DNA of 64,000 bases, from NCBI GenBank assembly GCA_031674855.1, contig CP125275.1, forward strand, positions 551,213 to 615,212. The letters run 5' to 3'. The position numbers and the translations under genes are program-made. Shown here in pieces: positions 31,795-43,607 of the stretch. The notes beneath the pieces were generated by a model that searched no databases, was not told where the DNA came from, and worked only from the letters and a program-made list of their open reading frames with translations. The DNA is from CGIF01 sp031674855. GTDB taxonomy: Bacteria; Bacillota_I; Bacilli_A; Mycoplasmatales; CGIF01. Numbering within the stretch: the stretch's first letter is position 1; each line of letters starts with the position of its first letter.

Positions 31795-33234
31795 ATGTCG
31801 TTTTTTTTCATAACTTTCGCAATTAGTCTTTTATCTATTGGTTTAACTCAAATTCCTTCCTTAGCAACTAATAAGATTGGATTTGGTGATATTTTTCATT
31901 ACTATCAGAAGACTGCTGTAGATCGTTTGATAAATCAAGGCTTAGCAATTTTCGCTTTTGCCTTTTTTTTACACGCTATCTTGCAAAGTAAAGCTTTTGA
32001 AGCACTTTTTGCTTCTAAAAGAAAGTGATTAGAAAAAAGAAAGTATCTTGCTATAGGTTTAATTACTATTGTGGCAGCTTGCTTAAGTTCTGGTCTATCC
32101 TGATTTGATGAATTTGTTCATTTTTACCCATTAGTTATTCCTTTGGTAATGACCATGGGTTTTGATGCTATTTCTTCAGTGATTTGCCTTTACGGAGGTT
32201 CAATTGCCGGTTTAATGGGATTAGTTTCAAGCGAACGAATGATGAATTATTTTGGTCAATGTTTTGGGGATGATATTAAACAAGGAGTTAGTTATAACGG
32301 CATGACTGGAATATTATTTCGTCTTTTTGGGTTTTTAATCTTTGTTTCCATTGTTGTTTTGTTTAATATTTGATACTGTAGTAGAAATAAAAATAAGGAA
32401 AGTGAGTTAAAGCAAATCACCCAGGAAGAAAAACAACCGCCTTTTAATATAACTAGGAAAATTATTTTGGCATTGGCAAGTTTTTTTTTAATTTTTAGTA
32501 TTGCTGCTCAAATCAAAAAATTCTCTGGAGTTAATAAAATTTTCGAAAAAACTCCTGAGTTATTAAGCAGTAAATATAGCGAAACAAGTTACCAAAAAGA
32601 AGGAGGAGTTGGCGAGGAGAGAAAACAAGTGGCTAGCGAAAACGTTAAAACAAAAAACTATTGAGATAAATTTGGTAGTTGAGAGGAAAATACAATCAAT
32701 TGTTGACTGATTATTGGAGCAATTATTATTTGTTTAATATCTAGTCAAAACATTATAACAACTTTAATTAGTGCAGTTCAAAATTCAATCCCTCTTTTAT
32801 TAGTTTATATTTTTTCTGCAGTTCCCGCTTTCATATTAGGAGATTCAGGTCTTTCAAACAAATTAGCAGAACGATTGCCAGAAGGAGTATTGGCTTCCGC
32901 CAAATACTGAGCACTAATTCCTATTTTTGGAATTTCTGCATTGTTAACTTTTTTCGTTAGCAGTCCATCTATTGTTGCTTCTTTGATTTTATCTTTATCA
33001 CATGCTTTATTTGGAGTGTCAAGTTCTGTCCTTATTCACGCTGCAATTTTTTCTTGAACTGGAGCAGTTTTAGGAATGTCTTTCTCTCCCAACAGCGGAA
33101 TATTAATAGCCAGTTTAGAAAGAAGTAAGATAACTTATAAGCAATTTATTAAAAAAACTTGAATCTTGTGGTCAATGATGGCGGCAACAGCATTTGGCTT
33201 AGTGATATTTTGAACTTGGTTTAACGTGAAATAA
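31795..33234 (+). CDS. Multi-pass transporter, YfcC/AitC-like
   Basis: 479 codons (ATG 31795, TAA 33232) with about twelve hydrophobic segments and a charged central loop (about 195-295). The region LSSGLSWFDEFVHFYPLVIPLV followed by MGFDAISSVICLYGGSIAG resembles the YfcC/DcuC-type carriers of Mollicutes (amino acid or dicarboxylate exchange), where a re-entrant loop with a Pro and acidic residue is followed by a Gly-rich helix. The C-terminal half has a similar second unit (SPSIVASLILSLSHALFG). Substrate unknown. It follows pepA by 40 bases, so a role in peptide or amino-acid uptake would fit. Confidence 0.55.
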
Positions 33235-33259
33235 AGCAAGTCCATAAGAAAAATCAGAA

Positions 33260-34318
33260 ATGAATAAGGAAACAAAAAGCCTTAAAGAGGCATTAAAAAA
33301 TTTGATAATAAATAATAAAAATTACTCAGTAGAAGAAAAATTTTCAGTCGACGATATTAAAAAAATATTTTCTCGTCACATCGGTTTCGAAAAAGAAAAA
33401 GATAAATTTTCCAACTACGTTTTTTTTTACTCACAAACCAACGGCAACTTTTATCCTAAACGTGAAATAATTTGTTATTCTGGAGCGCCTGGAACCGGCA
33501 AAACTTCTTTCGTTAATACTTTAGCAGAAGCTTTAGGAAGAAAATTAGAAATTATTTCTTTTTCAGGATTAAAAGAATTCGCCGAGAAATCAATTTTAGG
33601 TGACGAAAAAAAACCAAGTTTGGCAGCCTGAGCGATGGAAAAAACTGGCTGTAAAAATCCTATTATTCTTTTGGATGAGCTGGAAAAAGTTGAGGAAGGA
33701 AGTGAAATACAAAAAGATTTGATAAAGTTTTTCAATATATATAAGAATGAAGAAAAAGATGAAAGCGGAAAGTTTTTTGACAAATTTCACAAGGAAGAAC
33801 TTGATTTAAATCACGTTACCTTTTTCGCTACGGTAAATTATCCCGAGAAGCTTTCGCCTTTACTTAAATCAAAGATTAATATGCGAATTTTGGAAGACTA
33901 TAATGATGAAGATAAAAAGAGTATTTTAAGATTAAAAAAAAAAGAAATTGAAGAAGATTTGAAAAAAATTTATGGGAATGAAATAGGGGAGGTTATTCCT
34001 GAGGGAATTATCGAGGAATTGCCAAATTATATCAATGAATCAGGAGTGCGTCAAACCGAAAGAGTTTTATACAAAATTAAGGAAAAATATATTTTTGAAC
34101 GAGAAAAGGGGCGAAAATTTTCTTTAGAAAATCCAAAGCAATGATTAGAAGAAAATGTCTTGCCCTATCAAGAAAGTTTTTCTCCTAGGGCGAAACATTA
34201 CGCTTTATTTTTTTTATGAGGTTTTACTTGAATATTACTTTTATTATTAATCATTAAAATAATCATCACAAAGGAAGAAAAGAATAATTCTAAAGAAAAA
34301 TTTACTGAAAATGAATAA
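33260..34318 (+). CDS. Tail-anchored AAA+ ATPase
   Basis: 352 codons (ATG 33260, TAA 34316). The AAA+ core has Walker A SGAPGTGKTSF (about 75), Walker B IILLDELEK (about 135), sensor-1 region VTFFATVN and a C-terminal lid with SGVRQTERVLYKI like the Lon/ClpX sensor-2 helix. The core therefore resembles the Lon ATPase domain, but no protease domain follows; instead one membrane helix (FFLWGFTWILLLLLIIKII) ends the protein. It may pull proteins at the membrane. The next gene overlaps it by 8 bases and encodes a shorter, degenerate relative. Confidence 0.8.
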
Positions 34319-34940
34319 AGAACTATTATTAGAAAATATTAAAGAAAGGGAGTTAGCTCGAAAAACTAAAGCCAAAAAAGATATCGATGGCATTAGAAAA
34401 CTTTCTTGAGTTTCTTATTTTGCAGGAGAAGATTATAATGAAGATTTGTCTCAAAATCAGGAATTAAAAGCAAAAATTGGCAATAACATTATTGACTTCG
34501 AGCAATTAGAATCTGAAAAAGGAGATTTGATTAAACAAAGAATTACGGAAATTTGCAATGACAGTAAAAATAATCAACTTATCAAGAAAGGTGAATATCC
34601 GATAATATGATTCAAAAATGTCGAAAAAATCAAAAGCAAATCTAATTTAGAGAGTGCTTTATTACCAATTTTTGATAATCAACAAAATTCAAAACTATTC
34701 GGTCAGGATTTAGATTTATCAAAATACATTTTATTAGCCACGAGTTCTACTAAAAATATAGGCAAATTATCATCGCCTTTAACTTCGCGATTGGACTGCA
34801 TCAATGTCAAAACTGCCGAACCAAGAAGTTTTTTTTTAGATAAAAATTATGGTTCAGTTCTTGTTGGCTCGCTTGTTTTGGTAATCTTTTTATTAATTAC
34901 TCTTTTCTGACCAAACGAAAATAAAAAAATAATTAATTAA
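34311..34940 (+). CDS. Tail-anchored degenerate AAA-type protein
   Basis: 209 codons (ATG 34311, TAA 34938). It lacks a Walker A motif but keeps a strand like Walker B without the catalytic acids (PIIWFKNVEKI), then a sensor-1-like segment (KYILLATSST) followed by SPLTSRLDCINVKT, which looks like the arginine-finger turn, and a C-terminal membrane helix (VLVGSLVLVIFLLITLFW). Its order matches the gene it overlaps, so the pair probably form a mixed ring in which this subunit supplies structure but not ATP hydrolysis. This is inference from motif order. Confidence 0.55.
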
Positions 34941-34942
34941 TA

Positions 34943-35809
34943 ATGGTTTCGAATGACAAAGATTATAATTTAATAATTGGTCGTCATTGTCCTTTCAAAG
35001 CTCCTGATTATCTTTCGGGAGCAATTGAAGAATCGTTAAGTTATGGTGCTAACGCTTTGATGGTTTATTTGGGAGCACCGCAAAACACTTATCGCAAACC
35101 TTTGAGCGAATTAAAAATAACTGAATTTCATCAAACTTTAAAAAAGAATAATTTCAGCATTGATAATATAATAATTCACGGCTCCTATATAGTAAATTTA
35201 GCTAACATTACTAAGAAAGAAATGTTTAGTTGATCGGTTGATTTTCTTCAAAAGGAAATAAATCGAATGGAAGAGATAGGGTTGAAGACTATTGTGATTC
35301 ATCCTGGTAGTTCAGTTAATGCTTCAGTTGAAGAATCTTTGTTGCAATTAATAAAAGGAATTAATTTAGTACTTGCAAAAAATTCCAAAATTCGAATCGC
35401 TCTAGAGACAATGTCTGGTCGGGGCAGTGAAATTGGCAAAAATTTCCAGCAACTAAAATACATAATTGACAACATAGAAAAAAAAAAACAAGTGGGAGTT
35501 TGTTGAGATACATGTCATCTATACAGTGCAGGTTATGATATCAAATCTGATCTTGATGCAGTTATTAAAGAGTTTGAAAGATTGATCGGATTAGACAAAC
35601 TGTGAGTAATTCACGTCAATGATAGCTTGGGAGAATTGCGCTCTAAAGTTGACCGTCACGAGAATATTGGTTACGGAAAAATTGGTTTAGAAGCATTACG
35701 AAAACTGATTTGACACCCTAAGTTAAATGACATACCAAAGATATTGGAAACTCCAAGAGAAAGGGATTATTTTCTAAAAGAAATAAAAGTTTTGAAAGGA
35801 GAAGTTTAA
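34943..35809 (+). CDS. nfo: Endonuclease IV (AP endonuclease)
   Basis: 288 codons (ATG 34943, TAA 35807). It cuts DNA at abasic sites during base-excision repair and works with the uracil-DNA glycosylase coded at 53556. All the zinc-ligand motifs are present: IIIHGSYIVNLAN, VIHPGSS, ALETMSGRGSEIG, CWDTCHLYSAGYD (TGA = Trp), HVNDSLGELRSKVDRHENIGYG and LETPR. The start lies two bases after the previous stop, so it belongs to the same transcript as the AAA pair. Confidence 0.96.
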
Positions 35810-35870
35810 AATAAAGATAATGAATTAAGACCATCAAAATAAATTTGGTGTCAAAAAGTATAATAACAAA

Positions 35871-37832
35871 ATGCTATTAGGAACTTTTAAAGTAAGCGAA
35901 GCGAAAGTAATGAGTAGGTCATTTGAATTAAAACTGTTTACCGACCATTATTTCGATATTGGAGGACAACAAAAGATAATTAATAAAATTAGAGCTTTTG
36001 ACAGTAATTTCGACAGAAACCAATTAGCTTTAATTCCAGAAGAAGGATATTTAGAGTTAGAAGTTAGTACTAATAATGAAAGGGAAATAAAATATCAGGA
36101 AGCATCAGTAAATCAAAAAATCTTAACCTTAAAGGAAGCGGAATTAAAAATCGGAAATAGGATCACTAAAAGAGAGATTCAAGAGCAGCAAATCTTTGAT
36201 TGAATAGATAATGATTTCAATATAAACATTGATTACAGCGAGCACATTACTAATCCGGACGAAGATCCTGAAAAAGGAACTATTAATAAATCAGCTATTA
36301 ATTTTGAAAATGTTTTTCAAAAAATCGAAAATTACGTACGGGAAAATCCTAATCAATTTTCTTTATCAGTGGAAAAAATTAATGCCAAAATGGCTCGAGG
36401 AGTTTCAAGGTTGTGATGAAATCCTTTAAGAAATTCAATGGGAGATGAACGAATACCAACTGCCGCTTATGAAACTACTAGCGACGAGACCGCTGTTTCT
36501 ATGAGGAAAATAGAAGCGATAAGAATAAATGGAGTTAACCGTCACCTTCATCCTAATAGCTTTTCCCAAGAACAATTCGAAAGATTAAAAAATTTACTGC
36601 CTAATGATAAGTCATGTAAGGAATTCGGATGTTATAATAATCACTGTCGACACCAAGCTAGCGAGGAAGAGGATACCCGAGTAGAAAATGGACTTTGTGG
36701 CTATCATAGAGCAAAACAAATTGAAAATTTTAATCATATTAATCAGACGATAGAAGAGAATATAAATCGGGTTAGAATTATTTGCTTGAATAGTAACAAC
36801 TTAACTGAAATAAACCAGGCCATGGCTGATTTAGAAAGAATCAAGACAAATAACAGACAACATTTTGACAATTGACTTGCGCAAGAGTTATTAGATGAAC
36901 TGAATAATAAAAAAAGAAGTTTAGATGAAAGTTATCATTCGAATAATTTACTTCAAGATTTGAAAAATAACTCTATTCGAGAAATCCGAGATATTTTGAG
37001 TCAGAATCCGATAATTTCTAGTTCTGATTTATCAGAAATCAATCGAGATTGGGAGTTTCAAATTAATTCAGTTAATTATCAAAATGACGTTAATAACATA
37101 AAAGAACGAATACTTCTTGATATTATAATCAAGAGGAGCGAAAGACAAGAAGCAGAAAGAATTAGCATCAACTTAGAAATTGCAGGTAGGAACGCTGATC
37201 AGCTAAGAAAACAATTGGAAGAAATCGAAAAATCTCAAGGGCAACAAAATTATGCAGATAATCGATTTGGAATAGATAATTTAAAAAACGAGTTAGCCAA
37301 AAAAATAAATCCGGAGGAATATCGGCAAATAATATTAAACAATATTAGAAAAAGTCTGATTAAATACAATATTAAATCTGATGATTTGGATTCTCATATT
37401 GAAGAAAAATGAGAAAAGTTAAAAAGTGAAAAAATTTCTGACATCAATGAGATTAATCAAATAGAAAAAGAGATAGTAAAAAACGTAGGAGAAAAAGGAA
37501 CAAGCAAAAAACTCAATCTTATTTTTAATCAAGCCGAAGATGCTTTAAAAACTGGAGAAAATATAAAGGAAATTAGAAGTCGATTGAATAATTTTGTTTT
37601 AAGTACTGATATTTACGAAAAAAATTTATTTTCACAACAAGAAAAAAATATCAAATCTTTACTGACTAAATTAGAAAATTACTCAATGCAAAGTAGCGAT
37701 TCTGAAACTTCCTCTGGACGATTTTTTTCAGCAATGTTAATCATTTCTTTTTTTTTTTTAGTACTAGTGATAGTGTTGATTATTAAAAAAAGAAAAAATA
37801 AAGATAATCATAATTCTTTAAAGAGAAAATAA
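35871..37832 (+). CDS. Large tail-anchored protein with Cys/His cluster
   Basis: 653 codons (ATG 35871, TAA 37830) joined through TGA codons. The first 200 residues are mixed alpha/beta; a cluster CKEFGCYNNHCRHQ...CGYH (about 255-290) probably binds zinc; the rest to about 610 is long helical coil with EAERISINLEIAGRNADQ. The C-terminus is one membrane helix (FFSAMLIISFFFLVLVIVLII) followed by a basic tail. No family is recognised. Its position between nfo and rplU is stable core territory, so it may be a lineage-specific conserved gene. Confidence 0.65.
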
Positions 37833-37914
37833 ACCTATATTTTTTTATTCAAATATAGTCATGTCTTAACTAAAAAAGGCAGTTAACTAAAAATTTTACT
37901 AAAATACTTTTATT

Positions 37915-38226
37915 ATGAATATTATTTTCGAAATTAAGGGCAAGCAATATAATTACCTTCCTACCAAAAAAGATCAAACTTTTCATATCGATTACCAAAA
38001 AGACACTAGAAGTGGCGATAAGATAGTTTTTGACAAAGTTCTAAGCAAAGATGGAGAATTTGGTCAACCTTATTTAAATAATGTTAAATTAAACGGTGAA
38101 GTGATTAAACACGGTTTAAAAAAAAAAATTCACGGCATGAAATACAAAGCTAAAAAAAGAAATGACCGTAGATGAGGTTTTAGGGCTCAATATACTGAAA
38201 TTAAAATATTGGGAGTAGAAGGATAA
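37915..38226 (+). CDS. rplU: 50S ribosomal protein L21
   Basis: 103 codons (ATG 37915, TAA 38224). It has the L21 start (IIFEIKGKQYNY, where others have AIIETGGKQYKV), the KIVFDKVL strand, GQPYLNNVKLNGEVIKHG and the basic KYKAKKRNDRRWGFRAQYTEIKI end, where TGA gives the conserved-region Trp. L21 binds 23S rRNA. L27 (rpmA), which usually follows, is absent here, so the pair has been split. Confidence 0.9.
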
Positions 38227-38285
38227 GAACAAATTAATTTTTATCAAAAAAATCGACCAAATTAACTCAATTACAGGGTATTTTC

Positions 38286-39437
38286 ATGAATCAACTACAA
38301 CAAAACTCTAACGATCTTCTTCAAGAAGAAATTAGAAGAGCTATAAGAGAAAAGTTAAGTAAATTTACCTTTCCATGTCCTCATTGTCGAGAAGACATTA
38401 GTGATGATCACTTCGGAAAAGAACAACGAGCTTTTGGTTACATCAATGAAGTAGTAAGAAAAGCTTTAGAAGAACAAATAATTCCACAATGAAACAGGTA
38501 TAAATTGTCAATCGTTAAAGAACTGGAAAAGGAAAAGATTTATGAGAATTTTCCAGATTTTAAAGAATTGAAGTCTATCCTTAAAGATTATGAGCAAAAA
38601 GTAATCTATTTGCAATCGCCGGAACATATAGAAAATTCCACTAGAGTTAAAAAATTAGAAGAAGAAAATAAAGAAATAGCTAACAAAAACTGAAAAGCTT
38701 TGGAAAGTTTACAAAATCAAAATCAAGAACTCCAAAAAGAATTGTCCGAAAAAAAAGAGCAAATTCAAAATTTAGTTTTAAGACAAAAAGGTCAAGCTAA
38801 AGGACAAGATTTCGAAAAATGATTTCACGAAGAATTGCTGAAAGTTTTTGACGGTCAAGATAGAATTATAGACGTAAGTAAGGGTCAAGCAGGAATGGGC
38901 AAGAGAGCTGATTTTCTTCAGGAAGTTTTGGTTGACAATAATTCAGAAAAAGTAGTTGGCAAAATTGTTTATGAAACAAAAAATGTTGAGAAGTGAGATA
39001 ATAGTTGGGTTGAAAAATTAGAAAAAGATATGGTGTTTCATCAAGCAGATTATGGCTTTATTTTCGCTACTTGCGAAGGTGACAAAATAATTCGCTCAGC
39101 TAAAACAACTGACCCTCGCAAAAAAATTTATATCAGTGGCGATAACAACAATCTTTTTTTGGCAATAAAAACTATTCGCGAATTATTAATTACTAAACAC
39201 AACCTTACAAGTAATAATAATTCAACTGATAAGGAACAAAAATTAAAAAAAATGGAGGAATGAGCGAATGAAAAGTTACCTGAGTACACATTCAATCTCC
39301 AAGTGCAGTTTGAAGGACAAGAAAAAGCTATTGAAACAATTACTAAAGGGGTTGAAAAAATTAAAAACTCCAAAGATAAAATTACTAAATTGGTTATGAA
39401 TAACATTAAAGAAGAGTTGAGAAAAATTTTAAATTAA
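38286..39437 (+). CDS. DUF2130-type nuclease-like protein
   Basis: 383 codons (ATG 38286, TAA 39435). It has an N-terminal Cys-His group CPHCREDISDDHF, then a long coiled coil (about 100-165) and a domain with GQAKGQDFEKWFHEELLKVF, DVSKGQAGMGKRADFLQEV and GKIVYETKNVEKW, the last resembling the ExK box of PD-(D/E)xK nucleases. This order is that of the DUF2130 family, which is thought to act on DNA. The conserved Trp after ETKNVEK is coded by TGA. A DNA repair or defence role is inferred only. Confidence 0.7.
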
Positions 39438-39461
39438 ATTTAGATTAATTTTGATAGTTAA

Positions 39462-40513
39462 ATGTCGGACAAAAACAGCGAAATTTTTAATGAAAAGGAG
39501 ATTAATAACTCATTCACGGAGGCGTTGAGCGAATTAGAGGATTTTTCAAAAGCAGATTTAATAAAAAAAAATATTTAGAGAAAGAGGGTCTAGTAACTTA
39601 TTTTTTGAAAAAAATAAGTCAGGAAAAAGATTTAGAGAGAAAAAAAAAATTAGGTAGTTTAATTAATGATTGAAAAAAAAAACTGGTTGAAAAAATTAAG
39701 GAGATAGAAGTAAAATATAATAATTTTCATTCTGAAAAAATTTCCCCAAAAGTCGAAATAGATGTTCATTTGGAAGGAAAAAAATTTCCCTTAGCTAATC
39801 TTCACCCTATAACTCAAATTATCCAAAAAATCTACGAAATTCTAATTCCTTTAGGTTATCAAATCAGTGAAAGTTCTGAAATAGAAAATGAAGATTACAA
39901 TTTTAGCAGACTAAATATGGCTGCTGACCATCCTGCTCGTGATATGCACGACACCTTTTATTTAGACACTAATCACCTACTTCGAACTCATACTTCTAAT
40001 ACTCAAATAAGGATGATGGAGGCTAATCCTAATAAAGAATTAAAAACAGTAACTTCGGGTAAGGTTTATCGACGAGATGAAGATGATGCTACTCACTCTC
40101 ATCAATTTACTCAAATTGAAGGGCTTGTAGTAGGTCATGATATTTCTTTTTCTCACTTAAAAGGAACTTTGGAATTAGTTTTAAAAAATTTATTTGGACA
40201 AAATCATCCAATTCGCTTTCGTCCCTCTTATTTCCCTTTTACTGAGCCAAGCGTAGAAGTTGATGCTCAGTGCTTGCTTTGTCAAGGACAAGGTTGCAAT
40301 ATTTGTAAAAAAACTGGTTGAGTTGAAATATTAGGAGCTGGTTTGGTTCATCCACAAGTTTTAAAAAATTGTGGCTTTGATAGCAAAAAATTTACCGGAT
40401 TTGCCTTTGGTTTGGGGGTAGAACGACTATTAATGATTCAATATGGAATAGATGATATTCGTCATTTTTATTTGAATGATATTCGTTTCTTAAAACAATT
40501 CAAAGGATTTTAA
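39462..40513 (+). CDS. pheS: Phenylalanyl-tRNA synthetase alpha subunit, frameshifted in poly-A
   Basis: Starts at ATG 39462 (MSDKNSEIFNEKE) and is a true PheS start domain up to DLIKK, where a run of nine A (39563-39571) gives a TAG shortly after. With one more A the frame continues as KKKYLEKEGLVTYFLKKIS, the usual N-terminal coil, into the class-II core: HPITQIIQKI, GDMH-type MHDTFYLDTNHLLRTHTSNTQIR, QIEGLVV, FRPSYFPFTEPSVEVD and FGLGVERLLMI. The end at TAA 40511 gives about 350 residues, the family's usual length. Since cells need PheS, the break is probably a sequencing error or is bypassed by slippage. No pheT lies nearby. Confidence 0.9.
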
Positions 40514-40584
40514 CTAAATTAATTTCTGTTAATAATAAAAAAATCAGTTTATTAATAAACTATCTCCATTCTAAATATATTACC

Positions 40585-40824
40585 TTAATTTTTTTTTAGA
40601 ATTACAACGTATATTGCTAAGAGAAGAGTCACTATTGTGTAAATAATGCTGAGCGAAAATATAAAGATTCTCAAGTACGAACTTTCAACTCCTTCCATCA
40701 ATTTATGGGTATTATAGATAGCAAAAAAAGGGGTAGTGAAAGCCATAAATCACGTTCCTCAAAATTTATTAATATTTTTAGCTCATTCTAAAACAGTTTT
40801 ACCTAATTCATTTGCTGTATACAT
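40585..40824 (-). CDS. Small membrane protein
   Basis: 79 codons (ATG 40822-40824, TAA 40585). It begins with an amphipathic part (MYTANELGKTVLEW) followed by a Trp-rich hydrophobic segment (FWGTWFMAFTTPFFAIY) and a C-terminal helix (FIFSLSIIYTIVTLLLAIYVVI). Two membrane helices are likely. It lies convergent to pheS and divergent from the protease-like gene. Function unknown. Confidence 0.55.
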
Positions 40825-40867
40825 ATTTATTAATTTTAAGGAATTTAAAAAATTCGTAAATTGTTTA

Positions 40868-41435
40868 TATGCAACGTGAAAAATAATCAGATTTATTTTT
40901 TCTTATCTAGCAGTTATTTTAGGAGTGTTATATTTTAGTAAAACTCCCGGTTATAAATGAAATTTAAAAAGCGTTCTCAAAGTATTTATTTTTACTTTTG
41001 TGACTCAGTTTTAGCATATTAGTGCACGAATGATTAGGTCATGCTCTCGTTCATCATTTATTTGGAGGAAAGATAAAATTAATTTCTTATGGAAACGGGC
41101 CGCTTTTATTTGAATTTGGTTTAGGAAAAACTATAGCTGAAATTCGACTTATTCCTCTTAGTGGATTTGTGAGATATGGCAGTTCCCTCGATTCTTCTTT
41201 TTTAAGATTTTTGGTAATTGCAGCTGGCCCTCTTGTTCATTTGTTTTATGTTTATCTTACTTACTTAATTCTCTTAAAGAAACCTCTTTGACGAGAAAAT
41301 TGCTTTGGCTATTTTTTATGATGATATGGAATTAGAATAGGATGAATTATGATACTTTTTATGAATTTTCCATTTTACTTATCTAAATCTGATGGAACTA
41401 AAATTTTTAAGTATTTGTTAGGAAGAGGAATTTAG
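40868..41435 (+). pseudogene. Site-2 protease (M50)-like membrane protein, frameshifted
   Basis: The N-terminal part reads as a membrane helix (IIRFIFSYLAVILGVLYF) in one frame, with the ATG at 40868 a base out of phase, then jumps near 41005 to the frame SILVHEWLGHALVHHLFGGKIKLISYGNGPLLF, which runs to TAG 41433. The segment after the His motif (GKIKLISYGNGP then IRLIPLSGFVRYG) follows the RseP/SpoIVFB pattern, and AGPLVH fits the next helix. The usual HExxH is HEWLGH, with one residue more than expected. A truncated NxxP...DG motif (FPFYLSKSDG) ends it. Either this is a decayed protease or the sequence carries one-base errors. Confidence 0.55.
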
Positions 41436-41459
41436 AATTACTAAAAAAATAATTTATAT

Positions 41460-43577
41460 ATGCCTGAAGACGGGAAGAAATTATCAAAAATTAGAAACAT
41501 TGGTATCATAGCTCACATTGATGCCGGCAAAACTACTACTACCGAACGTATACTTTTTCACAGTGGTAAAACTCACAAAATTGGAGAAGTTCATGAAGGA
41601 AAAGCGACGATGGATTTCATGGACCAGGAACAGGAAAGAGGAATTACTATTCAATCCGCTGCTACTACTGTTTATTGACAAAATCATCAAGTTAATATTA
41701 TTGATACTCCAGGGCACGTCGACTTTACTGCCGAAGTAGAAAGATCATTACGAGTTTTAGATGGAGGAATAGTAGTATTAGATGGCAAGAAAGGAGTAGA
41801 GGCACAAACAGAGACCGTATGAAGGCAAGCTAAAAAACATAAAGTTCCGCGGATAATTTTCATCAATAAAATGGACGGAGTTGATCGAATAGAAAAGTTT
41901 GATGAAAATTTAAAAAGTATTCGTGATAAACTTCAAGCTGAGCCCTTACCAGTGCAATTTCCGATTGGAGTTGGTAAAGACTTAAAAGGATTGGTTGATG
42001 TAATAGAACAAAAAGCTTATTATTGCGAATTAGGTGATAAAAAAGAAAAATATGAAGTTAAAGAGATTCCAACGGATTTATTAGAAAAAACTAAAAAATA
42101 TCGTCAGGAGTTGATAGGAAGAATAATTGAACAAGACGAGAATCTAGCGATGAAATACTTATTAGAAGGGCAAGAGTTATCAGTTGAAGAAATCAAAACT
42201 TTGCTTAGAAAAGCAACTTTAACTGGTAATTATTATCCAACTTTTTGTGGTTCAGCTTACAAATACGTAGGAATAAAATTAGTCTTAAATGGAGTTGTAG
42301 ATTATTTACCTTCACCTTATGATATACCAGCCATAACTGTTTTCTCACCGCAAGATAAAAACAAACAGGAAGTAGTTAATTACGAAAGTAATTTACCTTG
42401 TTTAGCTTTAGTTTTTAAGATAATGGTTGATGGTTATAACAATAAATTAACCTTTTTCCGAGTTTACTATGGTAAAGTTTCGGCTAACTCTTATGTTTAT
42501 AACGTTAACAAAGGCAAAAAAGAACGAATTAGTCGCTTAGTGCGAATGAATGCCGATAATCAAGAAGAAGTTAAAGAAGTCGGAGCGGGTGATATTGCAG
42601 CGGCAATTGGCCTAAATTCTACTGTTACTGGCGATACTTTTGGGGACGAAAATAATCCTTTAGTAATGGAAAAAATTGATTTTGCTGAAACCGTTATTTC
42701 CCAAGCTATTGAACCTAAAACTAACGAAGATAAAGATAAATTGGTTATCGCTTTAGAAAAATTAAGAATTCAAGACCCCAGTTTTAGATATTGAATGGAT
42801 CAAGAAACTGGCCAAATGATTATTGCAGGAATGGGCGAGTTACATTTAGAAGTAACGGCGGAAAGGTTACGAAGAGAGTATAAATTAGAATTGGAGACCA
42901 AATCGCCGAAGATTTCTTATCGTGAAACTATTACTAAAAAAATTGAAAATTTAGAAGCTTGATATAAGAAAAAAACCGGAGGGAGAGGTCACGATGCTAG
43001 AATCTGAATTACTTTTGAGCCAAATAAAGGCAAGGGCTTTGAATTTGTAGATGCTAAAAAAGGTCAAGATATGTCTGATAATGATGCAAAAGAAGTAAAA
43101 GAAGGTTTGGAAGAAGCAATGTCTTCTGGTTTGCTTTTAAATTATCCTTTGTTAGATGTTAAAGCTACTTTATTGGGAGGAAAGAGACATGCCGTTGATA
43201 CTCAGCCCGGAGACTTTAAAAGTGCCGCTGTTTTAGCCTTTCGCGGTGATAGTCGAGAAGAAAAACAAGAAAAAGCTGCACAAATGGGAGCAGTTTTATT
43301 AGAACCAATTATGCAAGTTGAAGTAGTAGTACCGAAAGATTACATGGGGGACATTTTGGCTAACTTAGCTTCTCGACGAGCTGTCATTGAAAACACTGAA
43401 GAAAAAGAAGGAGAAACTTATATTAGTAGTAAAACTCCTCTTAAAGAAATTCTTAATTATGCTAATACTTTAAGACAATTAACTAAAGGTCGGGGGACTT
43501 ATTCAATGGAATTATCGCATTACCAAGAAGTTCCTAATAATGTCTTGGAAGAAATTCTAAAAGAAGAAAAATTATAA
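41460..43577 (+). CDS. fusA: Elongation factor G
   Basis: 705 codons (ATG 41460, TAA 43575). It drives translocation on the ribosome with GTP. All G-domain motifs are present: AHIDAGKTTTT (G1), RGITIQSA (G2), DTPGHVDF (G3), NKMD (G4) and GSA (G5). Domains II-V follow with the typical FGDENNPLVMEKIDF and GMGELHLEV, and the C-terminal PLKEILNYANTLRQLTKGRGTYSMEL. The length is normal. It is separated from rpsL (56956) by 13 kb, so the classical rpsL-rpsG-fusA-tuf operon is broken up; tuf lies 1.1 kb downstream. Confidence 0.98.
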
Positions 43578-43607
43578 TAAATACCATATATATATACATA
43601 TATATAT

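Noticed and set aside
36229..36429. 66-codon plus-strand frame inside the large anchored protein
   Set aside because: It lies out of frame within a continuous 653-codon gene that explains the region.
39462..40513. pheS as a pseudogene
   Set aside because: The gene is essential, all catalytic motifs are intact and the only defect is one base in a homopolymer.
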